Numbered from the stretch's first letter, positions 18,982 through 28,406 are shown. The stretch: DNA of 64,000 nt from FEN-1219 sp963713355 (GCA_963713355.1 CAVQLK010000011.1:620001-684000), one strand, 5' to 3'. The notes: generated by a model not told the origin, from the sequence alone. Translations and numbers: made by a program.

Positions 18982-20352
18982 ATGCAAAACGAAGGCGCCG
19001 TGAGCGCTAAGGTCAATCTCAGCGAGCTTCTCGAGAATACCCCTGTAGGCGCGATGCATGTGCGCATCTTCGTGCTCTGCATGGCATGTCTCATCATGGA
19101 CGGCTTTGACGTTCAAGCGATGGGGTACGTGGCGCCGGCCGTGCTCGCGGATTGGGGCATCGAACGGTCGGCAATGGGCCCCGTGTTCGTCGCGGCGAAT
19201 TTCGGCGTCCTCATCGGCTCGCTCGCGTTCAGCATGCTCGCCGATAAGATCGGCCGCCGGCCCGTCATCGTGTGGGCGACGGTCTTCTTCTCGGTCATGA
19301 CGATCGCGACGGCGTATGCCCAGAACCTCGAGCAACTGCTTTTCTTGCGGTTCATTGCCGGCGTCGGGCTCGGCTCCATCATCCCGAATGCAACGGCGCT
19401 TATCGGCGAGTACAGCCCGAAGGCGAGCCGGACGACGTTCGTGATGTGCATAACCGTCGGTTTCACGATCGGCGCGGCGATCGGAGGTTTCGTCGCCGCT
19501 TGGCTGATTCCCGCATTCGGTTGGCGGTCGGTCTTCATCTTCGGCGGCGTCGTGCCGCTCGTGATCGCGCTCTTCATGATGTGGGGATTGCCGGAATCGC
19601 TGCAGTTCCTCGCCGTGCGCAAACGGCGCTTGGACCTACTGGCGCGCTGGCTCAAGGAGCTCGCTCCAAGCCTGCGCGTAGACGCGAGCACCCAGTACAT
19701 CGCGAATGAAACGAGCAAAGGCGGCGTGCCGTTCTGGCACCTGTTCCGCGAGGGTCGAGCCGTTTTCACGGTGCTGCTGTGGATCGTGAACTTCATGAAC
19801 ATCCTCATGCTGTACTCGCTGTCCAACTGGTTGCCGACGCTCGTCACCGGCATGGGCTATGACCAGCAGACCGCCGTGCTCGTGAGCACTCTGCTGCAAG
19901 TGGGCGGCGCGATCGGCACGTTCGGCCTCGCATGGGTCATCTCGCGCCGCGGCTTCGTGCCTGTTTTGCTGACGAGCTTCGCCGTGGCCGCGGTCAGCAC
20001 AGCGCTGATTGGCCAGCCGGGGCTCTCGCTGACGCTGCTCAGCGTCGTCGTATTCGTGGCCGGCTGGTGCGTCGTGGGCGGGCAGCCGGGCATTAATGCC
20101 ATGTCGGCCAGTTATTACCCAACGTATTTACGAGCGACGGGTGTTGGCGCCGGTCTCGGTGTCGGGCGCATCGGCGCGATCGTCGGTCCGGGCATCGCCG
20201 GCGTGCTGATCGGCCGGCAGTGGGGTTCCGAGGAGCTGTTCTACGCCGCTGCGGCGCCCGCGCTGATCTCGACCCTCGTCATGCTCGTCATGCGCGGCGT
20301 ATATAAAGAGAACGTTGCGGTGCGCGGCGCGCCCGCGCCCGTCACTCATTGA
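18982..20352 (+). CDS. MFS transporter, aromatic acid:H+ symporter (AAHS) type
   Basis: A 456-residue, twelve-helix transporter. The first helix carries MDGFDVQAMGYVAPAV and the loop after helix 2 reads LADKIGRRPV, both typical of AAHS members such as PcaK (4-hydroxybenzoate) and related benzoate carriers. The ligand cannot be told from sequence. I chose the ATG at 18982 because AGGGGATC stands before it; the same frame is open further upstream. No aromatic catabolism genes adjoin it; the next gene is a phosphatase five bases away. Confidence 0.87.
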   Translation: MQNEGAVSAKVNLSELLENTPVGAMHVRIFVLCMACLIMDGFDVQAMGYVAPAVLADWGIERSAMGPVFVAANFGVLIGSLAFSMLADKIGRRPVIVWATVFFSVMTIATAYAQNLEQLLFLRFIAGVGLGSIIPNATALIGEYSPKASRTTFVMCITVGFTIGAAIGGFVAAWLIPAFGWRSVFIFGGVVPLVIALFMMWGLPESLQFLAVRKRRLDLLARWLKELAPSLRVDASTQYIANETSKGGVPFWHLFREGRAVFTVLLWIVNFMNILMLYSLSNWLPTLVTGMGYDQQTAVLVSTLLQVGGAIGTFGLAWVISRRGFVPVLLTSFAVAAVSTALIGQPGLSLTLLSVVVFVAGWCVVGGQPGINAMSASYYPTYLRATGVGAGLGVGRIGAIVGPGIAGVLIGRQWGSEELFYAAAAPALISTLVMLVMRGVYKENVAVRGAPAPVTH

Positions 20353-20356
20353 GGCC

Positions 20357-21145
20357 ATGACCGAGATCGCGCTCGTCGAGCTCGAAGACTTTGCGCTGGA
20401 GCTGGCCCACACGGCGGGCGGCATCGCGCAAGCGCACTTCCGCCGTCCCGTCACCGTCGAGAACAAGAGCGCGAGCTCGTTCGACCCCGTGACGAACGCA
20501 GACCGCGCGATCGAGCGCGTGCTGCGCACGGCGATCGTTGCGCGCTACCCGGACCACGGCATCGTCGCCGAGGAAGAAGGCGTGCGCTTAGGCTTGGGCG
20601 ACTACACGTGGTACATCGACCCGATCGACGGGACGCGCGCGTTCATGACGGGCTCGCCGCTTTGGGGCACGCTGATCGGGCTCGTGCGCGGGCGGACGCC
20701 GCTTTTCGGCCTGCTTGCACAGCCCGTGCTCGAGGAAGTTTTCTTTGGCGGCCCTAGCGGCAGCTGGCTGATCAAAGCGGACCGCCGCGACCGTTTACGC
20801 GCCCGCGCGGGCAAGGAGCTTTCGGAAGCGGCGCTCGCGAGCACACACCCCGATATGTTCACCGGCGAACGGGCTCGAGTATTCCGCGCGTTGGCCGGGC
20901 GCTGTCTCCTGACGCGATTCGGCGGCGACTGCTACAACTACGCGATGCTCGCGGCCGGTTACCTCGACCTCGTCGTGGAAAGCCAGCTGAAGCCGTACGA
21001 CATCGTGCCGCTCGTGCCGATTCTCGAAGGCGCCGGATGCATCGTGACCGATTGGCAAGGCCGGCCGCCGCTCGACGGCGGCGACATCGTCGCCGCGGGG
21101 AGTCGCGCGCTGCACGAGGCGGCGCTCGAGCTGCTGAGCGGCTGA
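20357..21145 (+). CDS. Inositol-monophosphatase-family phosphatase (HisN-like histidinol phosphatase)
   Basis: A 262-residue Mg-dependent, Li-sensitive-type phosphatase. Motifs: FDPVTNADR (43-50), AEEEG (71-75), the metal site DPIDGTRAF (88-96) and the late KPYDIVPLVPILEGAG, where Asp is kept although the usual Trp before it is Tyr. Phosphatases with FMTGSPLWGTLIGL after the metal site are usually annotated as histidinol phosphatase of the HisN type; inositol phosphate or other sugar phosphates remain possible. It starts five bases after the MFS stop behind a GAGG ribosome site, so the two are probably co-transcribed. Confidence 0.85.
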   Translation: MTEIALVELEDFALELAHTAGGIAQAHFRRPVTVENKSASSFDPVTNADRAIERVLRTAIVARYPDHGIVAEEEGVRLGLGDYTWYIDPIDGTRAFMTGSPLWGTLIGLVRGRTPLFGLLAQPVLEEVFFGGPSGSWLIKADRRDRLRARAGKELSEAALASTHPDMFTGERARVFRALAGRCLLTRFGGDCYNYAMLAAGYLDLVVESQLKPYDIVPLVPILEGAGCIVTDWQGRPPLDGGDIVAAGSRALHEAALELLSG

Positions 21146-21260
21146 GTGTTGCTGTGTTTGGCGCTGGGCGCGCGCTGCCGCCCCGCCGCGGCAGCGGTGG
21201 CGGCGGATTCGATCCGTACAACTCGCGCTGATCGCACGGCCGCGCCCGGCGCAACTCGTC

Positions 21261-21269
21261 TGCTATAGT
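21261..21269 (+). promoter_or_regulatory. Extended -10 promoter element for the ferredoxin gene
   Basis: TGCTATAGT is a full TGn extension plus a -10 hexamer with five of six consensus bases, placed 36 bases before the ferredoxin ATG. No good -35 is visible, which is usual for extended -10 promoters. Confidence 0.4.
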
Positions 21270-21305
21270 CGCCCGCCCCGTAGCGCATCCGCCGAAACGA
21301 GTTGC

Positions 21306-21623
21306 ATGGTCAAGCTCGTCGTCATCGACAAGGACGGCCGTGACATCGACGTCGACGCGCGCGCCGGCTTGTCCGTCATGGAGAATATCCGGCAGCTGCC
21401 GCGCAGCGTCGAAGCGATCTGCGGCGGCTTGTGCTCGTGCGCGACGTGTCATGTCTTCGTCGAGGCGGAGTGGATGCGGCGCCTGCCGCCGCGCCGTCAT
21501 GAAGAGCGCCTGATGCTGGCCGGCTCGCGGCTATTCGACACGGCGCGGTCACGTTTGAGCTGCCAGATCAAGGTGACGGCGGAGCTCGAAGGGCTGCGGC
21601 TCATGGTCGCACCCGACTCCTGA
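21306..21623 (+). CDS. [2Fe-2S] ferredoxin, adrenodoxin/putidaredoxin type
   Basis: A 105-residue electron carrier. The cluster ligands follow the vertebrate-type spacing: Cys39, Cys45, Cys48 (ICGGLCSCATCHV) and Cys86 (SRLSCQIKV). Proteins of this group feed cytochrome P450s, Rieske oxygenases or Fe-S assembly; no such partner is adjacent, so the acceptor is unknown. It has its own promoter-like extended -10 and is followed by a 200-base region carrying nitrogen-control sites. Confidence 0.9.
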   Translation: MVKLVVIDKDGRDIDVDARAGLSVMENIRQLPRSVEAICGGLCSCATCHVFVEAEWMRRLPPRRHEERLMLAGSRLFDTARSRLSCQIKVTAELEGLRLMVAPDS

Positions 21624-21680
21624 ACCATTCCCTCGCTCGGCACCGTATCGAGCTTGGCGCTCCGTTGTGGTGCGCCGCGC

Positions 21681-21695
21681 GCACCACGATGGTGC
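21681..21695 (+). promoter_or_regulatory. NtrC-binding site (enhancer) of the torF-glnK-amt operon
   Basis: GCACCACGATGGTGC is a perfect dyad (GCACCA, three-base centre, TGGTGC) with the same half-sites and spacing as the strong NtrC site of enterobacterial glnA. It stands about 65 bases upstream of a sigma-54 promoter, the usual enhancer distance. A further TGGTGC half-site lies just left at 21668-21673. Confidence 0.72.
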
Positions 21696-21759
21696 CGCAA
21701 GCCCGCACGCTGACGGTGCGTCTTCACCTAACTCTTTGTTACGAAACGCTTTCGTGCAG

Positions 21760-21775
21760 TGGCATGGATGCTGCA
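21760..21775 (+). promoter_or_regulatory. Sigma-54 (RpoN) promoter of the torF-glnK-amt operon
   Basis: TGGCATGGATGCTGCA matches the RpoN consensus TGGCACGnnnnTTGCW at all but two positions, with the invariant GG (-24) and GC (-12) correctly spaced. Transcription would start near 21786, about 40 bases before the porin gene. Together with the NtrC box upstream it predicts induction under nitrogen limitation. Confidence 0.72.
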
Positions 21776-21824
21776 ATGCGCTCGCGTTCGACATCCCTTC
21801 GCGCAATCAGGAGTAACACGCGTC

Positions 21825-22490
21825 ATGAAAATCAAAAATCTCGTCCCGGCTCTCGCAATCTCGGCTACGGCTGCCATGGTTCCCGCGACCTCGCAGGCCG
21901 AGCTCTCGGCGAACATCGGCTGGGTCAGCGAGTACATCTACCGCGGCATTCATCAGGACGATAGCTCGGCCGCAGCGGGAATCGACTGGACCGCTGGGCA
22001 GTTCTATCTCGGCACCTGGGGCGCGGACGTCGGCGACGGTCTCGAGTACGACGCGTACTTCGGCTTCGCGGGCGGCGAGAACTTCAAATATAAGGTCGGC
22101 TACACCGGTTACTTCTACACCGACGATTTCGACGACACCTATCAGGAAATCAATCTCGGCGTCGGCTATGGGATGTTCATGCTCGACGTCGCCGTCGGCG
22201 AGTGGGACGGCTTCGGCACGCCGGCCGACTACACGTTCACGTCGATCACGATCGCTCCGGAGATGGGCCCGTACTACAAGTTCGGCAGCTTCGGTGACGA
22301 CTTCGACGGTGACTACTTCGAGCTCGGCTACACCTACAGCATGGAAGACGAGGGCATCGACTTCACGATCGCCACGGTCTTCAGCGACGACCTGCCCGTC
22401 AGCGATTCGTTCGACGACGGTTTCGGCGGCGAGTCCGGCGAGTGGGCGCTGACGTTCGGCATCAAGAAGACGATCGGCATCAGCGAGTGA
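21825..22490 (+). CDS. TorF family putative outer-membrane porin
   Basis: A 221-residue protein with a signal peptide (about 25 residues, cleaved near SQA-E) and the family start ELSANIGWVSEYIYRGIHQDDSS. The rest alternates short polar/aromatic beta strands, very rich in Gly, Asp, Tyr and Phe, and would form a small barrel. AGGAG lies eleven bases before the ATG. It leads the glnK-amt operon; porins of this family commonly precede ammonium transporter genes and may pass ammonium or small nitrogen compounds across the outer membrane (inference from context). Confidence 0.86.
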   Translation: MKIKNLVPALAISATAAMVPATSQAELSANIGWVSEYIYRGIHQDDSSAAAGIDWTAGQFYLGTWGADVGDGLEYDAYFGFAGGENFKYKVGYTGYFYTDDFDDTYQEINLGVGYGMFMLDVAVGEWDGFGTPADYTFTSITIAPEMGPYYKFGSFGDDFDGDYFELGYTYSMEDEGIDFTIATVFSDDLPVSDSFDDGFGGESGEWALTFGIKKTIGISE

Positions 22491-22523
22491 CCTCCACATG
22501 AACAACACATCGAGGTATCGAAG

Positions 22524-22862
22524 ATGAAACTCATCACGGCGGTCATCAAGCCGTTCAAGCTCGAGGACGTCCGCCAGGCGCTGGCCGAGGCGGGCGTTCA
22601 GGGTATGACGGTGACCGAGGTCAAGGGCTTCGGCAGACAGAAGGGCCACACCGAGCTCTATCGCGGCGCCGAGTACACGGTCGACTTCGTTCCGAAAACG
22701 AAGATCGAAGCAGCCGTGCCGGACTCGCTCGTCGAGCAAGTGTTGGAAGCCATCACGGGCGCCGCGGGCACGGGCTCGATCGGTGACGGCAAGGTGTTCG
22801 TCTTCGATCTCGAGCATGCGGTCCGCATCCGCACGGGCGAGACCGGCGACGCAGCGCTTTAG
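22524..22862 (+). CDS. glnK: P-II nitrogen regulatory protein GlnK
   Basis: A 112-residue signal transducer, the exact family length. It begins MKLITAVIKPFKLEDVR and has the T-loop GHTELYRGAEY with Tyr51, the uridylylation site, and the ATP-binding GTGSIGDGKVFV. GlnK binds ATP/ADP and 2-oxoglutarate and plugs the ammonium channel when nitrogen is plentiful. The amt gene follows 22 bases downstream, the classical glnK-amt pair, and both should be driven by the sigma-54 promoter before the porin gene. Confidence 0.96.
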   Translation: MKLITAVIKPFKLEDVRQALAEAGVQGMTVTEVKGFGRQKGHTELYRGAEYTVDFVPKTKIEAAVPDSLVEQVLEAITGAAGTGSIGDGKVFVFDLEHAVRIRTGETGDAAL

Positions 22863-22884
22863 GAACAAGGGGAGGATAAGAACG

Positions 22885-24291
<1,407 letters not shown>

Positions 24292-24318
24292 TTTAGCTGG
24301 GACTTCGGACCGTAAGTT

Positions 24319-24353
24319 GGCCGGCAACCGCGAGGTTGCCGGCCTTTTTATTT
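24319..24353 (+). terminator. Rho-independent terminator of the torF-glnK-amt operon
   Basis: A perfect 11-bp stem (24319-24329 with 24334-24344, GGCCGGCAACC and its complement) around a GCGA tetraloop is followed directly by TTTTTATTT. It stands 28 bases after the amt stop. Confidence 0.93.
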
Positions 24354-24401
24354 GGCGCAAGGCCTGTGAATTCACGCCCCGTGCAGGTGGCGTTAACCGC
24401 C

Positions 24402-24596
24402 ATGCAAATCAGCTCCCGGCTCGGCCACTACGAGATCCTCTCTGCGATCGGCCGAGGAGCCATGGGCGAGGTTTGGAAGGCGCGCGATACGCGCCTGCGT
24501 CGCGACGTCGCGATCGAAACGCTGCCTTCGGAGCTCGCGGAACACCCAGAGCGCCTCGCACGCCTCGAGCGCGAAGCGCAGTCGCTCGCTGCTCTT
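24402..24596 (+). pseudogene. Truncated serine/threonine protein kinase remnant
   Basis: Sixty-five codons match the start of a Pkn-type kinase: LGHYEILSAIGRGAMGEVWKARDTRL, the glycine loop of the N-lobe, up to RLEREAQSLAAL. Similarity then stops abruptly about where the convergent SRPBCC gene ends. The invariant ATP-binding lysine of the VAIK motif is Glu here (VAIE, codon 39, GAA at 24516), so the piece could not be active even if extended. It is best read as the 5' end of a kinase gene left after a deletion or insertion of the neighbour. Confidence 0.7.
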
Positions 24597-24599
24597 GTG

Positions 24600-25208
24600 T
24601 CAACGTTCTGTGCGGGAGCGGTCGGCAACCGCCGCCGCGCCCTGCTCCTGCTGCGCCAGCAGCTCGATCTGATCGATCGCAGCAGGAGCCCCGCGCAGCA
24701 GCGTCCGCTTCAGGAACCATGGCCCGACGAATGGCGGCAGCCAGAAGCTCGGCTCCATCTCCATGAGGTAGGTGACCCGAGTGCCTTCGCCCTCGGCGGC
24801 GAACGTCCACTCTGACAGCGAGTATCTGAAGTCGCTGCGTTCAGGGATGGTGCGGGATCGAATAAACTGCGGCGTGACGACCTCGAGGCGCTCGACGCGG
24901 CTCATGCTTCGGCAATACAGCAGCAGGCATCCCTCGACACGCGTGTAGACGAGCGGAGTGCCGTCGCTGTCCGGCGGCAAATAGCTACTCTCCTTGTAGA
25001 TCTCGGAGATACGCTGGTAACGATCGTCGTCGAAGTCGAGCAACACCTTATATACGGCTGCCGGTGGTGCAGCGAGGTGCGTATCGGCGACGACGCGATA
25101 GCGGTCTTGCCGGCGCGAGACGTCGACGGTCCGCAGCGTGGCCGGTAGGCTCGACGATACGTAGCACACACTGACGGCCACGAGGAGAAACTTTTTGCGA
25201 AAACTCAT
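24600..25208 (-). CDS. SRPBCC (START-like) family protein, exported or membrane-anchored
   Basis: About 202 residues from the ATG at 25208, which starts a signal-like segment (MSFRKKFLLVAVSVCYVSSS); an ATG at 25235 would add nine residues. The rest is a START/polyketide-cyclase fold: THLAAPPAAVYKVLLDFDDD at the front, a lengthy beta sheet with RVEGCLLLYC, and a C-terminal helix. Such folds bind lipids or hydrophobic ligands; the ligand is unknown. Its 3' end abuts the kinase remnant, and its start nearly overlaps that of the divergent PAP2 gene, leaving at most 25 bases for both promoters. Confidence 0.75.
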   Translation of the reverse strand: MSFRKKFLLVAVSVCYVSSSLPATLRTVDVSRRQDRYRVVADTHLAAPPAAVYKVLLDFDDDRYQRISEIYKESSYLPPDSDGTPLVYTRVEGCLLLYCRSMSRVERLEVVTPQFIRSRTIPERSDFRYSLSEWTFAAEGEGTRVTYLMEMEPSFWLPPFVGPWFLKRTLLRGAPAAIDQIELLAQQEQGAAAVADRSRTER

Positions 25209-25233
25209 CGAGCGGCGATACCGGCGCGCGAGC

Positions 25234-26046
25234 ATGAACGGCTCGTTGAGACTATACGCTGCCGTCGCGTTCGCCGCGACGAGCGCTCCGCCGGCGGCGC
25301 TCGCTCAAGAAGACGCGGCGCCGACGAACGAGGCCAAAGGCCGCGTTGCTACGGTCGCTGCCGACGTGAAGGACTATGTGACGGCTCCATTGCATGCGCG
25401 GCGCCCGCAATGGGTGCGCTTCGGCGCGGCGCTCGGTGCGATCGCGCTTGCGCATCAATATGACGACGACGTGCGCGAGCACTTCGGCACCGTCACCGCG
25501 CCACCGGGCACGAAGCCTGATACTCGCGACGGCCGTGACGCGGCGCCCACGGTGCTTGCGCTCGGCGGCACCTGGATCGCGGCCGTCGTCGGTGACGAGG
25601 ACGGAGGCCGCCGCGAGGCGGGTGTGATGCTCGAGGCTGCCGCGCTGAGCGGTGCCGCGGGTTATGCGCTGAAGCAGCTCACGGCGCGCGAGCGCCCGTA
25701 CACGACGCCCGACGCCGATGCCTGGCGCGAGGAGGGTGATGCGTTTCCTTCGTTGCACACGGCAACTGCGTTCGCCGTCGGCACCGTGCTCGCCGAGTCC
25801 GGTAACGATCGGCATCGCTGGGTGCGCCGCGTGCTCGGCTACGGGCTCGCCGTCGGCACCGCCTACGCGCGGATGGACCACGATGCGCACTGGTTGTCGG
25901 ATACGGTCGCGGGCGCGGGCTTAGGCATGGCGACGGCGCGGTTCGTCATGAAACAGCGCGACGGCGACGGCCCTCGCGGGCGCGTCACGTTCGAGCCGCT
26001 CGCGGACGGCATCGTGGTCGGCTACACCGTCGACTTGCGCCGCTGA
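25234..26046 (+). CDS. PAP2-family phosphatase, exported
   Basis: A 270-residue protein with a signal peptide (cleaved near ALAQ) and the three acid-phosphatase motifs: KQLTARERP (KX6RP), PSLHTATAFA (PSxH) and YARMDHDAHWLSDTVAG (SRX5HX3D-like with the catalytic His and Asp). Family members remove phosphate from lipids such as phosphatidate or undecaprenyl diphosphate at the outer face of the inner membrane. The ATG at 25234 gives a normal signal peptide; an earlier in-frame ATG at 25195 would overlap the divergent gene. A minus-strand diacylglycerol kinase lies just downstream, the opposing activity in lipid turnover. Confidence 0.85.
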   Translation: MNGSLRLYAAVAFAATSAPPAALAQEDAAPTNEAKGRVATVAADVKDYVTAPLHARRPQWVRFGAALGAIALAHQYDDDVREHFGTVTAPPGTKPDTRDGRDAAPTVLALGGTWIAAVVGDEDGGRREAGVMLEAAALSGAAGYALKQLTARERPYTTPDADAWREEGDAFPSLHTATAFAVGTVLAESGNDRHRWVRRVLGYGLAVGTAYARMDHDAHWLSDTVAGAGLGMATARFVMKQRDGDGPRGRVTFEPLADGIVVGYTVDLRR

Positions 26047-26053
26047 AGCGGCT

Positions 26054-26407
26054 TCAAAGCACGACGTCGTAGACGAGCGCGGCCGCGACGGCGAGCGCCG
26101 CGACGCTCGCGACGAGCACGGCGCCCGCGGCGCAGTCCTTGACGGCTTTGATCGCGGGATGCTGCTCGGGGTGCAAATGGTCGGCGAGCCCTTCGAGGGC
26201 GGTGTTGACGATTTCGGTTGCGAGCACGAACGCGACCGTCAGCGTGACGATGGCCCACCACACCGGCGCGGGCTCGAGCCAGAGGAGCACACCCAGCACG
26301 GCGGCAGTGGCGACGACGTGGACCTTGAAGCTCTGCTCGGTGCGCCACGTCGTTTGCAAGCCCGTCAGCGCGAAGCCGAGCCGCCGCAGTAATCCCTGAT
26401 TCTTCAT
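26054..26407 (-). CDS. dgkA: Diacylglycerol kinase
   Basis: A 117-residue integral membrane enzyme, the usual DgkA length, with three hydrophobic helices. The signature EIVNTALEGLADHLHPEQHPAIKAVKDCAAGAV contains the active-site Glu and Asn residues. It phosphorylates diacylglycerol to phosphatidate with ATP, recycling lipid from envelope synthesis. It begins 16 bases after the stop of the SDR gene on the same strand and converges with the PAP2 gene. Confidence 0.92.
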   Translation of the reverse strand: MKNQGLLRRLGFALTGLQTTWRTEQSFKVHVVATAAVLGVLLWLEPAPVWWAIVTLTVAFVLATEIVNTALEGLADHLHPEQHPAIKAVKDCAAGAVLVASVAALAVAAALVYDVVL

Positions 26408-26423
26408 CGCCCGGCTCGATGTC

Positions 26424-27185
26424 CTAGAGGCGCTGCCCGCCGTCGACCTCGACAATGCGGCCGTTGACGTAGTCGTTCGCGAAAATGAACTCGGCGGCCG
26501 ATGCCACCTCTTCGGGATCGCCGAGCCGCTGCACGGGAATCCCCGCGGCCATCTTCTCGAGGATATCGGGCTTCATGCTGGCGACCATCTCGGTCTTGAT
26601 GAATCCCGGCGCGATCGCATTGACGCGGATTTGGTGCCGCGCAAGCTCCTTTGCCCAGACGACCGTCAGCGCTGCGACGCCGGCCTTGGCCGCCGAGTAG
26701 TTGCTCTGGCCGAAATTTCCGGCGCGCGACAAGCTCGAGATATTGATGATGCAGCCGCCGTTGCCGCCGCGGATCATGCGCTCCGCGGCTTCTCGGCCGC
26801 ACAGGAACACGCCCGTCAAGTTGACGTCGATGACGGCTTGCCATTGCTCGAGGCTGAGCTTACCCGTGACTTCGCCATCCTTCGCTTTCACGAGCAGGCC
26901 ATCGCGCAGGATGCCGGCATTGGCAATGCTGCCGTCGAGTCGGCCGAAGTCGGCGACGACACGATCGAAAGTGCTGATGATCTCGTGCTCGACGGCTACG
27001 TTGGCCGAATACGTTTCGGCGCGCGCTCCGAGGCCGCGGCAGGCATCGCGCACGGCTACGAGCCCGCGTTCGTCGAGGTCGAGCAGCGCGAGGTTCGCGC
27101 CGCGCGCGGCGAGCCGCCTCGCCATCGCGGCGCCGAGGCCTCGGCCGGCTCCCGTGATGAGGATTGTCTTGCCGCGAAGGTCCAT
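26424..27185 (-). CDS. Short-chain dehydrogenase/reductase, FabG-like
   Basis: A 253-residue NAD(P)-dependent oxidoreductase of the classical SDR type: cofactor loop TGAGRGLG (residues 11-18), NAG around 90, catalytic Ser in NISSLS, and YSAAK with the active Tyr and Lys. The ending IVEVDGGQRL is typical of 3-oxoacyl-ACP reductase-like members. An Asp near the end of beta strand 2 (LLDLDERG) suggests NAD preference. No fatty-acid genes lie beside it, so the substrate is open. Confidence 0.9.
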   Translation of the reverse strand: MDLRGKTILITGAGRGLGAAMARRLAARGANLALLDLDERGLVAVRDACRGLGARAETYSANVAVEHEIISTFDRVVADFGRLDGSIANAGILRDGLLVKAKDGEVTGKLSLEQWQAVIDVNLTGVFLCGREAAERMIRGGNGGCIINISSLSRAGNFGQSNYSAAKAGVAALTVVWAKELARHQIRVNAIAPGFIKTEMVASMKPDILEKMAAGIPVQRLGDPEEVASAAEFIFANDYVNGRIVEVDGGQRL

Positions 27186-27333
27186 GCGTCACCTCGAGCG
27201 AATCGGCTCGCGCGTAGGAAGGCGGATAGTAGCGTGAGGGGCGCGACGCCACCACAAAAGAGGCGGCCGGCCGCGAAACTACGGTATGCTCGCGGGCCGA
27301 CGGTTGGACCCCGATACGCCTTTCAACGCCCCG

Positions 27334-27720
27334 ATGCTGCTTTCGAAGTATTTCGACCGAGTCGCAATTGCGCTCTCGACGATCTGCATCGTGCATTGCC
27401 TCGCCATGCCGTTCGTCATCGCGTTATTGCCCGTCACGGCCTTCGCGCTCGGCGGCGACGGCCATTTCCATTCGCTGATGCTGTGGTTCGTCGTGCCGAC
27501 GAGCGTGCTCGGCTTCGGGCTAGGAGCTCGCGTGCACCGCCGCGTCGACATCGTGGCGATGGGCGCGCTCGCGATCGCGGCGCTCGCGGCTGCTGCACTC
27601 TGGGGCCACGGTGCGTGGGATCCTTCCGTCGAGGTGCTCGTCAACGTCGTGGCCAGCGTCGTGCTCGCGGCCGCGCACTGGCGCAACTTCCGCGAGGTTC
27701 GGCGGCTGCACAGCCACTAG
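27334..27720 (+). CDS. MerC-domain membrane protein
   Basis: A 128-residue protein with four hydrophobic segments and the MerC signature in helix 1, STICIVHCLAMPFVIALLP, whose two cysteines bind mercury or other soft metals in characterised members. The ATG at 27334 gives the family-like start MLLSKYFDRVAIALS; an ATG at 27286 in the same frame would add 16 residues. Neither has a clear ribosome site. No mer regulator or reductase is nearby, so a general metal role is as likely as mercury resistance. Confidence 0.8.
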   Translation: MLLSKYFDRVAIALSTICIVHCLAMPFVIALLPVTAFALGGDGHFHSLMLWFVVPTSVLGFGLGARVHRRVDIVAMGALAIAALAAAALWGHGAWDPSVEVLVNVVASVVLAAAHWRNFREVRRLHSH

Positions 27721-27752
27721 TCTGACGCGGCGCTACGGGAGGGGGCGCGTAG

Positions 27753-28406
27753 CTAGAAGCGCGCGACGACGCCCACGCGTGCCTCGATTTGGTAAAGCTG
27801 GTCGCCTTCGACGAGCACCGCACACGAATTGACCTCGGGCGACGACACGCAGAACAGGGCGCTGTCGTCGTCGATGAGAGTGCCGAACACTCGTGCCTCG
27901 AGCCGCACGCCGATGCGCCGATCGGCGCGCAGCTGCACGCCGCCGCCGAGCGACCACGAGAAGTAGTTTTCGGCTTCGGCAGCATCGAGCCGAGGCTCGA
28001 AGCGCGCGAGGCCCGCGGTCAGCGCGATGAACGGCGCAACGGTGTCGTTGTCGTCCTCGAAGAGGTAGGTGCCGCCGAGCTGGAAATGGCTCACGTCGAT
28101 ATCGATCACCGGACCGCCGACGAACGACGTTTGCGTTTCGAGCTGCGTATCTTGGTGCGCGTAGAGCACCTCCCACTGGCTGTCGCCTGCGCTCGCGCGG
28201 ATATCGAGGATCAGGCCCTCGGCCTTACCCTCGCGGAGCTCGAAGCCCCGGCCGTTGGCGTCGAGGTCCTCGGATTCCGACTGCGGCTCGAATTCACCGC
28301 CTATACGATATGCGGCATAGGGCGTGATCTCGAAACGAAATGGCGGTCCCTGTGCCGCCGCACTACCCATTGCCGTGCCCGTCGTTGCGGCGGCCACGAG
28401 GCGCAT
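27753..28406 (-). CDS. Outer-membrane beta-barrel protein
   Basis: A 217-residue exported protein: signal peptide ending near GSAAAQG, then FRFEITPYAAYRIGGEFE and alternating strands typical of small porin-like or OmpA-like barrels (FQLGGTYLFEDDNDTVAPFIALTAGLARFEP, SWSLGGGVQLRADRRIGVRLEARVFG), ending in an aromatic residue (VVARF) as barrel proteins do. Two Cys residues near the end (LFCVSSPEVNSC) may form a disulfide. Function unknown. The ATG at 28406 was chosen because the signal peptide begins there. Confidence 0.75.
   Translation of the reverse strand: MRLVAAATTGTAMGSAAAQGPPFRFEITPYAAYRIGGEFEPQSESEDLDANGRGFELREGKAEGLILDIRASAGDSQWEVLYAHQDTQLETQTSFVGGPVIDIDVSHFQLGGTYLFEDDNDTVAPFIALTAGLARFEPRLDAAEAENYFSWSLGGGVQLRADRRIGVRLEARVFGTLIDDDSALFCVSSPEVNSCAVLVEGDQLYQIEARVGVVARF

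Noticed and set aside
21661..21695. Terminator for the ferredoxin gene (GTGGTGCG/CGCACCAC dyad)
   Set aside because: No T-run follows; the symmetry is better explained by NtrC half-sites.
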